A stretch of DNA of 64,000 nucleotides. Origin: Hydrogenophilales bacterium 28-61-23 (GTDB lineage: Bacteria > Pseudomonadota > Gammaproteobacteria > Burkholderiales > Thiobacillaceae). The notes below the pieces were generated by a model. It searched no databases. It saw only the letters and a list, made by a program, of their open reading frames with translations, and had not been told where the DNA came from. Below, in pieces: positions 17,718 through 27,068 of the stretch. The stretch is taken from the NCBI GenBank assembly GCA_002281555.1, contig NCGJ01000010.1, positions 196,190-260,189 on the forward strand, in the 5' to 3' direction. Numbering within the stretch: the stretch's first letter is position 1; every line of letters starts with the position of its first letter. The position numbers and the translations under genes are program-made.

Positions 17718-18137
17718 ATGGAACAACCGGAACAACCGGAACAACGCAAATCCGAGCGCGTTCAGTTCTTTCAGATGCCCCGCAATGAAGAGTTGGTGCC
17801 GGTCTGGGTGTTTCAGCGCGCGAGCGAGGATAGCGTGCTGGGTTTGTTGCTGGATTTCAGTTCGGATGGCGTCCAGATATTGACCGACAAATCCAGACGG
17901 CTGGATGGCGATGCGTATGAATTGATCGCCTATGTCGATGAAACCGACAGCAGCAACTTCGTTTCGGCTCGAGTCCATCGCCAGTGGTCGAAACCGGTGG
18001 GCACGCTCTACATCCGTAATGGTTTTTCGTTCGCGGATCGGGACGTATCGATGCCCTGCTGCGAAGCGATGTTCGCGGCCCGGGATGCCGGCCTGCAATG
18101 GCTGCGCTGCGAAATCGTCACTCCCCGAGCGGTTTGA
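17718..18137 (+). CDS. PilZ-like domain protein (tentative)
   Basis: The 139-residue protein begins MEQPEQPEQRKSERVQFFQM after a GGAGCGGAG site. The RKSER segment followed about 40 residues later by LDFSSDGVQI resembles the R-xxx-R and D-x-S-xx-G c-di-GMP contacts of PilZ domains, although the arginine spacing is not canonical. The next gene on the strand is a GGDEF-EAL enzyme, which fits a c-di-GMP receptor. The preceding codons have a Ser/Arg-rich character and were excluded. The PilZ call should be treated as a hypothesis. Confidence 0.55.
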   Translation: MEQPEQPEQRKSERVQFFQMPRNEELVPVWVFQRASEDSVLGLLLDFSSDGVQILTDKSRRLDGDAYELIAYVDETDSSNFVSARVHRQWSKPVGTLYIRNGFSFADRDVSMPCCEAMFAARDAGLQWLRCEIVTPRAV

Positions 18138-18255
18138 CCTCTTTCCACTCGATGCTCGCCAGGTCGTCGACTCCCGCCTGGCGAGGCCGAACCGCGGGAA
18201 GCTTGCAACACCCTATTGCGGCGTCCTTACCCGATCCTAACCGAGGCACAGCAGA

Positions 18256-20133
18256 ATGAATTACGACTCGACCCCCTTGTTGATGAACTCCAACCTTGTC
18301 GTCTCGACGGTTCCCAATCTCTTTATCGAGGAGGATCGTCTGCGGCATGCCCCGACAGTCAAGGATCTGGTCCGGTCGATGGAACCGGTAAACAAGAAAA
18401 CCCCCTGCCTGGAAGTGCTGGAGCGCTTTCTGAACAACACCGAAATCTATGCCATTCCGGTTGTCGACGACGCGCAAAGGCCTGTCACTCTGGTCGACCG
18501 CAAGGTTTTCATCGAATACTTCGCCAAACCCTATGCCCGAGAAATCTTTGGCCGCCGCCCGATTCAGGATGTGCGGAATTTCGAGAGCTACCACTGCCAT
18601 GAGCCCATCATCGTGGAGGATACAAGTTGTATCGAGGATGTCGCCCAGATCATCATCGGCGCGGGCATGCACCATATGGTGACCGGTTTCATGGTGACCA
18701 GACAGAGCCTGTATCAAGGCGTGGCCAATGGCCACGACCTGTTGAATCTGATCACCCAGCGCAAGCAGGCGGAGCTGTTTTATCTTGCCCATTACGATCA
18801 TCTGACCGGCGTGCCGAATCGGACTCTGCTCGGCGACCGCCTCAAGCAGGCTTGCCTGGACGCGGAGCGCAAGGGCTTGCTGGTCGCATTGTTGTTCATC
18901 GATGTGGATCGGTTCAAAAACATCAACGATTCCCTCGGCCACAGTTTCGGCGACGCGGTTCTGCGCACCATCGTCAGCCGCCTGAAGACGGCGGCGCGCA
19001 AGTCGGATACCGTGGCGCGCATCGGCGGCGACGAGTTCGTGATCCTGATGGACAACCTGAACGATCCTGAAGGCGCCGATCTGGTCGCCGAGCGCCTGCT
19101 CGAATCGATGCAGACCCCGGTCGACTTGTTGGGCCATTCGCTGGTGGTGACCGTGAGCATCGGCGTGGCGATCTACCCCAGGGACGATACCGATATCAGT
19201 CGTCTGATGGCGAAGGCGGATGCCGCGATGTATGAGGCAAAAGCCACTGGCCGCAATGGTTTCCGCGTCTATGTGGAAGGCAAGGCCCTGTTCGATCCGT
19301 CCCGCCTGTCCCTGGAGAGCGAGCTGCGCCAGGCCATCGATCAGGGCGATTTGGAGTTGTTCTACCAGCCTCAGGTCGACATCACCACCCAGCAGTTGCG
19401 CGGCGTGGAGGCGCTGGTGCGTTGGCGCCATCCGGTTCGGGGCATGATTTCTCCGCTGGAATTCATTCCGCTGGCGGAAGAGTGCGGCCTGATTCTCAGA
19501 TTGGGCGAATGGGTGCTGCGCGAGGCTTGCCGCCAACTGCACGACTGGGATGAGCGCGGTTACGCGCCGATGCGGATGTCCATCAACGTATCCGCGGTCC
19601 AGTTTCAGCAAGCGAATTTCGTGGTCGTGCTGAAGACGGTTCTGGAAGAGAGTCGGGTCAATCCCGCGTTTATCGAGCTGGAACTGACCGAAAGCGTCCT
19701 CATGCACAATGTCGAGGAGGTTCTGGTAACGCTTATGGAGATCCGAGCCCTCGGCGTCAGTCTGGCGATCGACGACTTCGGCACCGGCTATTCCAGCCTG
19801 AATTACTTGCGCCGCTTCCCGATCAATCGTCTGAAGATCGATCAGTCGTTCGTACGCGACATCGAGCACACACCGGCCAACGAATCCATCACCAAGGCCA
19901 TCATCGCGCTGGCGGAAAGCCTGTCCCTCGAGATTGTGGCCGAGGGGATTGAAAAAACGACCGAGAGGGCGGTGCTGGAAAATCTGGGCTGTACCGAGGG
20001 ACAAGGCTATTTCTTCGCCAAACCGCTGTCGGCAACCGATGTTTCGGTCTGGATCGAGACCCAGGCGGCGCGTTCCAGCCTGTCCGATGTGAGCCGTCAA
20101 CTGGATGCGATCAACTCCGCCAGCGTGTCTTGA
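18256..20133 (+). CDS. CBS-GGDEF-EAL signalling protein
   Basis: The 625-residue cytosolic protein has a CBS-like pair at about residues 30-170 (NTEIYAIPVVDDAQRPVTLV first), a GGDEF domain from about 174 with ARIGGDEFVIL near 255, and an EAL domain from about 355 with GVEALVRW near 383, LTESVLM near 478 and IDDFGTGYSS near 506. Both catalytic signatures are intact, so it could make or degrade c-di-GMP; the CBS pair may sense adenine nucleotides. It overlaps the convergent PAS-GGDEF-EAL gene by 23 bases at its 3' end. Confidence 0.9.
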   Translation: MNYDSTPLLMNSNLVVSTVPNLFIEEDRLRHAPTVKDLVRSMEPVNKKTPCLEVLERFLNNTEIYAIPVVDDAQRPVTLVDRKVFIEYFAKPYAREIFGRRPIQDVRNFESYHCHEPIIVEDTSCIEDVAQIIIGAGMHHMVTGFMVTRQSLYQGVANGHDLLNLITQRKQAELFYLAHYDHLTGVPNRTLLGDRLKQACLDAERKGLLVALLFIDVDRFKNINDSLGHSFGDAVLRTIVSRLKTAARKSDTVARIGGDEFVILMDNLNDPEGADLVAERLLESMQTPVDLLGHSLVVTVSIGVAIYPRDDTDISRLMAKADAAMYEAKATGRNGFRVYVEGKALFDPSRLSLESELRQAIDQGDLELFYQPQVDITTQQLRGVEALVRWRHPVRGMISPLEFIPLAEECGLILRLGEWVLREACRQLHDWDERGYAPMRMSINVSAVQFQQANFVVVLKTVLEESRVNPAFIELELTESVLMHNVEEVLVTLMEIRALGVSLAIDDFGTGYSSLNYLRRFPINRLKIDQSFVRDIEHTPANESITKAIIALAESLSLEIVAEGIEKTTERAVLENLGCTEGQGYFFAKPLSATDVSVWIETQAARSSLSDVSRQLDAINSASVS

Positions 20134-22969
20134 ACTCCTCCCACGGCAGCGGGCGGTCGAACAGGTAACCCTGGAAGACGCCGCAGTTGCGGGATTTCAG
20201 GAACTCGAACTGCGCTTCGTTTTCCACCCCCTCGGCCACCACCGAAAGATTGAGGTGCCCAGCCACCGACAGGATGGTTTCCACCAGGGCCGCGTCGTTG
20301 GGGTCGGTCGGGGCATCCTGGACGAAGGTGCGGTCGATTTTCAGTTCGTGTAGCGGCAGCCGCTTCAGGTAGGCGAGCGAGGAATAACCGGTGCCGAAGT
20401 CGTCGATCGAAAAATGAATGCCGAGTTTGTTCAACTCATCCATTTTTGCGATGGTGTCGTGGATGTCATCGATCACCAGACCCTCGGTGACTTCCAGCAC
20501 CAGATGAGTCGGGTCGGTGCCGGCGTCGCGCAATATGGTCTGTACCTGAGCGACAAAACCGGAATGACGGAACTGGCGCGGACTGACGTTCACCGCCAGC
20601 CGTAACGGCCGGCCGAGATCGTCGCATTCCTTCAGCATGCGGGCGGCTTCGGTCAGCACCCATGCGCCCAGGCCGACAATCAGCCCGGATTCCTCCGCCA
20701 CCGGAATGAAAGCCAGCGGCGAAATCAGGCCGCGCGTCGGGTGCTGCCAACGCACCAGGGCTTCCGCGCCCACCAGAACGCCCTGGCGATCGACTTGCGG
20801 CTGCAGGAACAGGCGCAGTTCATTTTGAGCGATGGCGTGGTGCAGATCTTGTTCCAGCGCCAGCCGGGCTTGCACGCTTTCCTGCATGGCGGCTTCGAAA
20901 TAGACCACGGCATTGCGACCGGCATCCTTGGCGCGGTACATCGCCGTATCGGCCTCGCGCAGCAGGTCATCCTCGGTCTCGCCGGCTTTGGGGAAGATGG
21001 TGATGCCGATGCTGGCGCCAATGTGGTAATCGGCGTCATCGACCTGGAACGGCGTTTCCATCACCGCACGAATTTTTTCGGCGACGCCCATCGCCAGACG
21101 CGCGGCGGCATCCGGGCTGTTGGCGAGATTGGCCAGCAAAACGACGAATTCATCGCCACCGAGGCGCGCGACGGTGTCTTCGTCACGCAGGAAACGGGTC
21201 AGGCGACCGCCGACCTGTTGCAAGACGGCGTCGCCAATGTCGTGCCCGCGCGCATCGTTGACCCGCTTGAACTGGTCCAGGTCGATGAACATCAACGCGC
21301 CGATATGCGCGCTGCGCCGGGCGCCGGCCAGAGACTGCGTCAATCGGTCCATGAACAGGCGACGATTGGGCAGCCCGGTGAGCGCGTCGTAATAGGCCAG
21401 GCGCCGAATATCCGCTTCCGCCTGGCGTTGCGCTGTGATGTCCAGGCAATGGCCGATATAACCGAGGAAATTGCCCTGCGTGTCATAGCGGGGCGTGCCC
21501 TCGTCGAGGATCCAGCGGTATTCGCCATCGTGCCGGCGCAAGCGGTAGACCATGCTGAAGGCCTCGCGCCGGTCAAATGCCTGGGCGTAAGTGTCCATGC
21601 ATTGCTGGATATCTTCCGGGTGGACGCCTTCGGCCCAGCCCGTGCCGACTTCCTGTTCCATGGTGCGGCCGGTGAAATCGAGCCAGACCTGATTGAAGTA
21701 GTTGCAGTTTTTGTCCAGGCCGGAGGTCCAGATAAAGGCCTGGCCAGTATTGGCCAGGGTGCGGAAATGCTGCTCGCTTTCGGCCAGCGCTTCGTTCAGG
21801 CGGTATTCCTCGTCAACGGTATGGAACACCATGACCACGCCGAGCAGATGGCCTTCCCTATTGTGGATCGGCGCGGCGCTGTCGGCGATGTGGTAGCGCC
21901 GACCGTCGCGTGAGAACAGCACGGTATGGTTGGCGAGCCCGACCACCAGTCCTTCCGCCAGAACACGGTCGATGGGAATATTGGCGGGCTGGCCTGTCCG
22001 GGCGTTTTCGATACGGAATATCTCGGCTACCGGGCGTCCCCGCGCCGCTTGCAATGTCCAGCCGGTCAGTCGCTCGGCGACCGGGTTCATCAGGGTGACT
22101 TGCCCGGCCAGATCCGCCGCGATCAGCGCGTCGCCGATGGAATGGAGGGTGACGCTGAGTTGCTCCTCGCTGGCCTGGAGGTTGCCGATGGCGTTTTGCA
22201 AACGCGCGCTCATCCGGTTGAACGCGCTTGCCAGATCGGCTATCTCCCTGACATCGGACTCGGTCGCCTGCGCGCTGTAATCGCCTTCGGCGATGCGTCG
22301 GCTGACGTGCCCCAGCGCGGTCAACGGTTGGCTGACATGGCGATGCAACAGCCAGAACAGCAGCAAGGTCAGCGCCATGAGCACGAAAAATTCCGGCATG
22401 CGTGAGCTGAGTACCTTGGCGCGCGCTTGACGTTGCACATCGTGCAGGTCGTATTCCAGATAGACGGCGCCGTGCTTCAGATTGCGCACGGCCGAAACCG
22501 ATGCCGGCGGCGTAAACGCCAGCATGGCCGATGGGCGCAGGCTATCGAGCGCGGCGGTTTGGTCGGGCAGACGGCTCTGGGTGGCGCGCGCAAAGCGAGC
22601 GCGGTCAAACCCGGGAATGACGGCGTCCGCCAGTTTGCCTTTCCAGGCCAGGTGATTGGCGAAGATCACGCGGCCATCGGCGTCGAGCACGGCGCTCACT
22701 GTCACGACCGGGTCGGCGCCAGTATGGGTGACGTCGGCTTCGACCAGATCAGGCGCATGCAACAGGCCGCGTTCCGCCATGCGCGCCAGATGCGCGGTTT
22801 CGCTGAGCAGTGTGATGCGGGCTTGCGCGAAGGCCTGTTGGGAACGTTGCCAAAGCGTATTGCCGATGGACAGCCCCAGGACCAGGAGCCAGAGCGCCAT
22901 CAGGGCCAGGGGGAGGGCGGTGCGCAGGCTGAGCCGCCGCATGCCGGCGCGGGATGGAGACGGTGTCAC
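20111..22969 (-). CDS. membrane sensor, HAMP-PAS-GGDEF-EAL
   Basis: The 952-residue protein starts at a GTG that overlaps the stop of the upstream binding-protein gene (GTGA). Order: transmembrane helix about 14-34, periplasmic domain to about 190, second helix (FFVLMALTLLLFWLL), HAMP to about 262, two PAS domains (about 265-385 and 395-510, the second with a PAC segment LGYIGHCLDITAQRQAE), GGDEF with ARLGGDEFVVL near 600, and EAL with GAEALVRWQHP near 735 and DDFGTGYSSLAYL. Both motifs are intact. The periplasmic loop and the coupled binding protein suggest it reads an external ligand. Confidence 0.92.
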   Translation of the reverse strand: MTPSPSRAGMRRLSLRTALPLALMALWLLVLGLSIGNTLWQRSQQAFAQARITLLSETAHLARMAERGLLHAPDLVEADVTHTGADPVVTVSAVLDADGRVIFANHLAWKGKLADAVIPGFDRARFARATQSRLPDQTAALDSLRPSAMLAFTPPASVSAVRNLKHGAVYLEYDLHDVQRQARAKVLSSRMPEFFVLMALTLLLFWLLHRHVSQPLTALGHVSRRIAEGDYSAQATESDVREIADLASAFNRMSARLQNAIGNLQASEEQLSVTLHSIGDALIAADLAGQVTLMNPVAERLTGWTLQAARGRPVAEIFRIENARTGQPANIPIDRVLAEGLVVGLANHTVLFSRDGRRYHIADSAAPIHNREGHLLGVVMVFHTVDEEYRLNEALAESEQHFRTLANTGQAFIWTSGLDKNCNYFNQVWLDFTGRTMEQEVGTGWAEGVHPEDIQQCMDTYAQAFDRREAFSMVYRLRRHDGEYRWILDEGTPRYDTQGNFLGYIGHCLDITAQRQAEADIRRLAYYDALTGLPNRRLFMDRLTQSLAGARRSAHIGALMFIDLDQFKRVNDARGHDIGDAVLQQVGGRLTRFLRDEDTVARLGGDEFVVLLANLANSPDAAARLAMGVAEKIRAVMETPFQVDDADYHIGASIGITIFPKAGETEDDLLREADTAMYRAKDAGRNAVVYFEAAMQESVQARLALEQDLHHAIAQNELRLFLQPQVDRQGVLVGAEALVRWQHPTRGLISPLAFIPVAEESGLIVGLGAWVLTEAARMLKECDDLGRPLRLAVNVSPRQFRHSGFVAQVQTILRDAGTDPTHLVLEVTEGLVIDDIHDTIAKMDELNKLGIHFSIDDFGTGYSSLAYLKRLPLHELKIDRTFVQDAPTDPNDAALVETILSVAGHLNLSVVAEGVENEAQFEFLKSRNCGVFQGYLFDRPLPWEEFKTRWRS

Positions 22970-24006
22970 GCTTGCACCTCCGGCAAGACGCTGTCGACGA
23001 TGAATTGCGTTACGTCGACAGGTTTGGCGAGCAGATTCGCATGCAGCATCACGGTCGCCAGTTTGGCGGCCGAGGTTTCCAGAGGCGCCGGCGCTCCGCC
23101 TAGCAGGCGTCGATTCTCGGCCAGATCGGGCAGCACGATATCCCGATAGCCGGCCTCCACGGCGGCCGGGGTCAGGCCCAGGCGCGGCGCCATGCGCCGC
23201 GCGGCATCGGCCGGGTTCTGGCGCAGATAGGCCAAAGCCTGGAAATAATCCGCCGCCAATTGCCGTGCCGTGTTGGGATTGGCCTGTAGCGCCTTGGTCG
23301 ACAGTGCGAGCACATCGACGATGCTGCCCGGTATCGCCCGGCTGTCGAACAGACGGCGTCCGCCAGCGGCCGCGATCTGACTTGCGATCGGCTCAAAGGT
23401 GACCAGCGCATCGACCTTGCGGTTGTGGAATGCGGCCAGATGCTGGTCCACGGTCAGTCCGATGACTTCGACCTCGGTGGCGGTCAGACCGGCCTGTTTC
23501 AAGGCGGCATCGAGCATCAGCGCGCCGACGCCGGTTTGTTCCACGCCGACACGTTTTCCCTTCAGGCCGGCCAGTTGAGTGATTTCCGGGCGGGCCAGCA
23601 GCACATCGGCGCCGGCGGAGAAATCGAACACCAGCACGATTTTCAAATCCAGGCCGGCGGCGCGCGCTGCAATCGCTTCATCCAGCGTCAAACCGGCGCC
23701 GTCTATCGTGCCGGCAACCAGGGCTTGCACCGAATCGGTGTTGGAAAGCAGTTCCACCAGCTTGATGCCGGTGCGATCGCGTGGATTCAACGCCTGGCTC
23801 AAGTACAGCAGTTCATAGCCGATCCACTGGTTTGTGGCGATGCGCAAGCCCGGCTCGTCGCCGGCGGAGCAGCCTGACATTGAGGTCAATCCGGCCAACA
23901 GCGCCATGCCGGAAACCGCGAGGAGAAAGTCACGCCGATCCGATCCATGTTCGACCTCGGTTGAACCCGGTTTGACGGGATAGGAGTCAGCACGAAAATT
24001 GCACAT
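22966..24006 (-). CDS. NMT1/SsuA-like solute-binding lipoprotein
   Basis: The 346-residue protein has a Tat-like and lipobox N-terminus (SDRRDFLLAVSGMALLAG, then SMSGC), so it is probably a membrane-anchored periplasmic protein. The body follows the NitT/TauT/THI5-type binding fold: LRIATNQWIGYELLYLSQAL, KRVGVEQTGVGALMLDAALK, and DALVTFEPIASQIAA. No ABC permease or ATPase gene is adjacent. Instead its stop overlaps the start of a membrane GGDEF-EAL sensor, so it probably delivers a ligand signal rather than a transported solute. A GTG six bases upstream is an alternative start. Confidence 0.85.
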   Translation of the reverse strand: MCNFRADSYPVKPGSTEVEHGSDRRDFLLAVSGMALLAGLTSMSGCSAGDEPGLRIATNQWIGYELLYLSQALNPRDRTGIKLVELLSNTDSVQALVAGTIDGAGLTLDEAIAARAAGLDLKIVLVFDFSAGADVLLARPEITQLAGLKGKRVGVEQTGVGALMLDAALKQAGLTATEVEVIGLTVDQHLAAFHNRKVDALVTFEPIASQIAAAGGRRLFDSRAIPGSIVDVLALSTKALQANPNTARQLAADYFQALAYLRQNPADAARRMAPRLGLTPAAVEAGYRDIVLPDLAENRRLLGGAPAPLETSAAKLATVMLHANLLAKPVDVTQFIVDSVLPEVQA

Positions 24007-24106
24007 GTCCACGCCCTTGTTTGCTGATAATTCTCAATTGCCCGAGAAAGTCGCGGTTATTCTAGCTGGCGAAATTTACCCCAAGCGCGTGGGATGGATG
24101 AACCGT

Positions 24107-24388
24107 ATGAGCCACCTCGATACTTCAACGCCGCAAGCCTGGTTTGTCTATCTCCTGCGCTGCGCCGACGACACCTTGTATGCCGGCGTCAGTACCGATG
24201 TCGCGCGTCGAGTCGGCGAACATAACGCGGGCGCGCCACTGGGCGCGCGCTACACGCGGGCGCGGCGGCCGGTGGCTCTGGTGTATGTCGAGTCCGCCGC
24301 CAGCCGTTCCGACGCGCAACGGCGTGAACGTGAAATCAAAAACATGAACCGCGCCAGCAAGCTGGCGTTGATCGCCGAAGCCAAGTAG
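24107..24388 (+). CDS. GIY-YIG domain protein (UPF0213 type)
   Basis: The 93-residue protein contains only a GIY-YIG nuclease-like domain: FVYLLRCADDTLYAGVSTDV with the GIY/YIG positions degenerate to VYL and YAG, then RRVGEHNAG, ARYTRARRPVALVYVE, and the conserved glutamate region RREREIKNM. Length and motif match the YhbQ-like group. The biological role is not settled; nuclease activity on nicked or RNA substrates has been proposed. I took ATG 24107 because the frame upstream has no family similarity. Confidence 0.85.
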   Translation: MSHLDTSTPQAWFVYLLRCADDTLYAGVSTDVARRVGEHNAGAPLGARYTRARRPVALVYVESAASRSDAQRREREIKNMNRASKLALIAEAK

Positions 24389-24421
24389 CGGCAGGCCCGC
24401 TCACGGGCCGAGTCGCCACGA

Positions 24422-26140
24422 TCAACCTCGTTCGACGCGATTCCGCCCCAGGCTTTTGGCCGTATACATGGCGGCATCGGCGCGCGCGACCAGCGCGGCC
24501 TGGCTTTCATCCGGACGGTGTGCCGCGACGCCGGCGCTGAAAGTGATCAGCACGCGTTCGTTGTCGTGCAGGAAGAATTGCCGGGTGAGTTCGCGCTGGA
24601 TGCGTTTCAGCACATGTTCGGCTTCGTCGAGGTCGGTATTCGGCAGCAGAATCAAAAACTCTTCGCCGCCGTAGCGCGCCAGCATGTCGGTCGGGCGCAG
24701 CAGGCCATGCACGACGCGGGTCAGATGGCGCAGCGCCTCGTCGCCGGCCTGGTGGCCCAGGCGGTCGTTGAGTTTCTTGAAATGATCCAGATCGAGCATG
24801 CCGATGGAAAGTGGCGCTTGCAGACGCTCGGTGCGGGCGAGTTCGCGTTCGAAGGCTTCGTCCATGCCGCGTCGATTCAGCGCGCCGGTGAGCTGGTCCT
24901 CGCGCACCAGATTGGAGACCTGGGCCAATTCCCGTTGCAGCTCCTGCACGCGTTGTTCGGCCTGTTCCGCCTGGGTCCGCGCGGTGACCAGTTCATCGTG
25001 ATTGTTGCGCAAGGCATCGCGCAGGCCGCCGATATCGGCCGACAGACCGCCGACGACATCGCCCAGTTCGCTGATGTCGCGCGCCTGGCTGATCTTCTCG
25101 GAATATTCGCCCATGCGTGCGTGGTAGCCATCCGCGCTCTGGCTCATTTCGCCGACCCGGTCGATAAAGGTCGAGACCAGATCCTTCAGGCGCGAACGTG
25201 CTTCTTCCAGGCCGCCTTTCAGCACGCCCTGTTTGTAGGCCAGATCGCGCAGGCCGCGCTCGGCTTCGAGCAACACGTCGGCGTGCAGATTGCCGTCCAT
25301 CAGGTTCTGCATGGCGGCGAGTTGGCCGGAAAGCCAGGCTTCGTCGCCGACCAGTTCGCCGATGTTGAGGAACAGCAAGCCCATCAAGCGCTTGAGGCCG
25401 GCGGCGAGTTCATGGTCGTCCTCGACGTAAATCAGCAGTTCGCGCCAGAGCGCCGACCAGGTTTCATAGTGTTGCGCATCGAGCTGTTTGCGGTTGGATA
25501 GCGATGCGGCCAATTCCTCCGCGCGCTTGCCGAGTTCCGGCCAGCGCGACTGACAGCTGCCGGCAAGCAGGCGCAGATTGTTTTCGAGCGCTCGCAGCAG
25601 CGGCGCGCAATCGGCCGCGGCGGGTATCGACCCGGTTGCGGGTTCGGTCTGGAGTTCTTCGCTTGCCAGGGCTTTTGCGCTGGCCTTGGTTGTTTTTTCC
25701 TTGATTGCGGCGGGCATGGCCGGCGCGGATTTTTCTTTGTCGTCCGCACCGCGCGACCAGGACTGAGTCAGCGCACTGAGCTTTTCGTGCAACGCGGCAG
25801 TGTCGTTGCCGAAGTTGATCAGCACGCGTTCCAGCATTTCGTTTTTGCGCGCCGGGGTCAGTCCGGTCTGGCGCAGATCCCACTGCCGGACCAGGCTGCG
25901 CAGCAGATCGGGCCACTTTGCTTCGTCGCGTTGCGCCGCTGCTGCCGGCGCGGGTGTGGATGAGGGGGGCGATGCCGTTGTCGGTTCCGGCAGGCCGGCG
26001 ACTTCGTTGTAGGCCTTGAGAAAGTTGTCCGGCGTCGGCGGCAAGCGTTTGCCGGTAAGCAGACGGATGGCTTCGCGGGCGAGTTCGGCCGGTTGTTTTT
26101 CAGCCGGTTGTTTTGCGGCGGGTGGTGCGGGATGTTTCAT
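24422..26140 (-). CDS. GGDEF diguanylate cyclase with helical N-terminal region
   Basis: The 572-residue soluble protein has a long helical N-terminus beginning LAREAIRLLTGKRLPPTPDN, followed by a coiled-coil-like segment (TARTQAEQAEQRVQELQREL near residue 390) leading into the GGDEF domain. The active-site signature is ARYGGEEFLILLP near 490, preceded by LTGALNRRGMDEAFEREL. It should make c-di-GMP in the cytosol. The MKHPAPPAAKQPAEK start was preferred because residues upstream are frame extension into the flgA promoter region. No EAL domain is present. Confidence 0.88.
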   Translation of the reverse strand: MKHPAPPAAKQPAEKQPAELAREAIRLLTGKRLPPTPDNFLKAYNEVAGLPEPTTASPPSSTPAPAAAAQRDEAKWPDLLRSLVRQWDLRQTGLTPARKNEMLERVLINFGNDTAALHEKLSALTQSWSRGADDKEKSAPAMPAAIKEKTTKASAKALASEELQTEPATGSIPAAADCAPLLRALENNLRLLAGSCQSRWPELGKRAEELAASLSNRKQLDAQHYETWSALWRELLIYVEDDHELAAGLKRLMGLLFLNIGELVGDEAWLSGQLAAMQNLMDGNLHADVLLEAERGLRDLAYKQGVLKGGLEEARSRLKDLVSTFIDRVGEMSQSADGYHARMGEYSEKISQARDISELGDVVGGLSADIGGLRDALRNNHDELVTARTQAEQAEQRVQELQRELAQVSNLVREDQLTGALNRRGMDEAFERELARTERLQAPLSIGMLDLDHFKKLNDRLGHQAGDEALRHLTRVVHGLLRPTDMLARYGGEEFLILLPNTDLDEAEHVLKRIQRELTRQFFLHDNERVLITFSAGVAAHRPDESQAALVARADAAMYTAKSLGRNRVERG

Positions 26141-26211
26141 GGCGGGCGCAATATCTGGTGGAAAATGGCGGCCCGGGTAGTTTTGCCCAGAATGGGTAAT
26201 AAGTGGGTTCC

Positions 26212-26919
26212 ATGCGCGCGATATTTCCGTTTTTTCTGTTCGTTTCGATCGTTCTCGGTGTTTCCTGCCCAGCACAAGGTGCCGCCAACGGCGCATTGCT
26301 CGATGTGCCGCGTCTGCGCGTTCAGGCCGCGGCCTGGCTGGAACAAAAGGCGACGGCCGCGTTTCCCGGCAGCGTCGCGCAGGCGAAAATCGGCGATATC
26401 GATGCGCGCTTGCGTTTGCCGGCTTGCGCCGACACCCGTTTTTTTCTGCCCGCCAATGCCCAGCTCTGGGGCCGGGGCAATCTTGGGGTGCGCTGCGAAG
26501 CGCCCGCGCAATGGACGTTTTACCTCGGTTACCAGAATCGCCTGAGCGGGTTGGCTCTGGTCGCCACCCGGCCGATCGCCAATCGCGAAGCGCCCGCCGG
26601 CACGGATGTGGAACTGCGCCAGATCGAATACACGCAATCGCCCGATCTCTATCCGCGCACTTTGCCGGCCGATGTCCGCGTCAACCGTCCGGTTGCCGCC
26701 GGACAGGCCATTGCGATCGGCTGGCTGAGTTTGCCGAACGTGATTCAGGCTGGTCGAAAAGTCCGTCTGCAAGCTCGCACCGCCGCTTTCACGATTCATC
26801 AGGAAGGCACCGCGCTGAATGCCGCCGCGCCCGGTGAATTGGTGCGCGTAAAGACGCCGGGCGGGCGCATCGTGCAGGGCACCGCGATGCAGGACGGTAC
26901 GGTCGAAGTGCGGCCTTGA
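26212..26919 (+). CDS. flgA: flagellar P-ring assembly chaperone FlgA
   Basis: The 235-residue protein has a signal peptide (MRAIFPFFLFVSIVLGVSCP, cleavage about AQGA) and the FlgA pattern: a SAF-like domain with VNRPVAAGQAIAIGWLSLP, followed by IQAGRKVRLQARTAAFTIHQ and the C-terminal VRVKTPGGRIVQGTAMQDGT. FlgA assists P-ring (FlgI) assembly in the periplasm. flgM and flgN, often adjacent, are not here. It is divergent from the GGDEF gene, with a short 71-base spacer. Confidence 0.93.
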   Translation: MRAIFPFFLFVSIVLGVSCPAQGAANGALLDVPRLRVQAAAWLEQKATAAFPGSVAQAKIGDIDARLRLPACADTRFFLPANAQLWGRGNLGVRCEAPAQWTFYLGYQNRLSGLALVATRPIANREAPAGTDVELRQIEYTQSPDLYPRTLPADVRVNRPVAAGQAIAIGWLSLPNVIQAGRKVRLQARTAAFTIHQEGTALNAAAPGELVRVKTPGGRIVQGTAMQDGTVEVRP

Positions 26920-26966
26920 TTCAGGCCAAGTCACGTCTGTTCAGTGAACGTGGCGTGTTATTTCTC

Positions 26967-26993
26967 TAAATATTTTTCATACTTTGTCGTTAA
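26967..26993 (+). promoter_or_regulatory. sigma28 (FliA)-type promoter for the chemoreceptor
   Basis: TAAATATT, an 11-base spacer and GTCGTTAA match the flagellar consensus TAAAGTTT-N11-GCCGATAA at 12 of 16 positions, with exact spacing. It lies about 75 bases before the chemoreceptor ATG and fits late flagellar/chemotaxis regulation. Confidence 0.6.
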
Positions 26994-27068
26994 GAACCGC
27001 GAATTAATCGCCCGGACATATCTGGTCCGTTTTTTGGTGCGTTGAGAATGATTTTGAGGAAAAAAATA

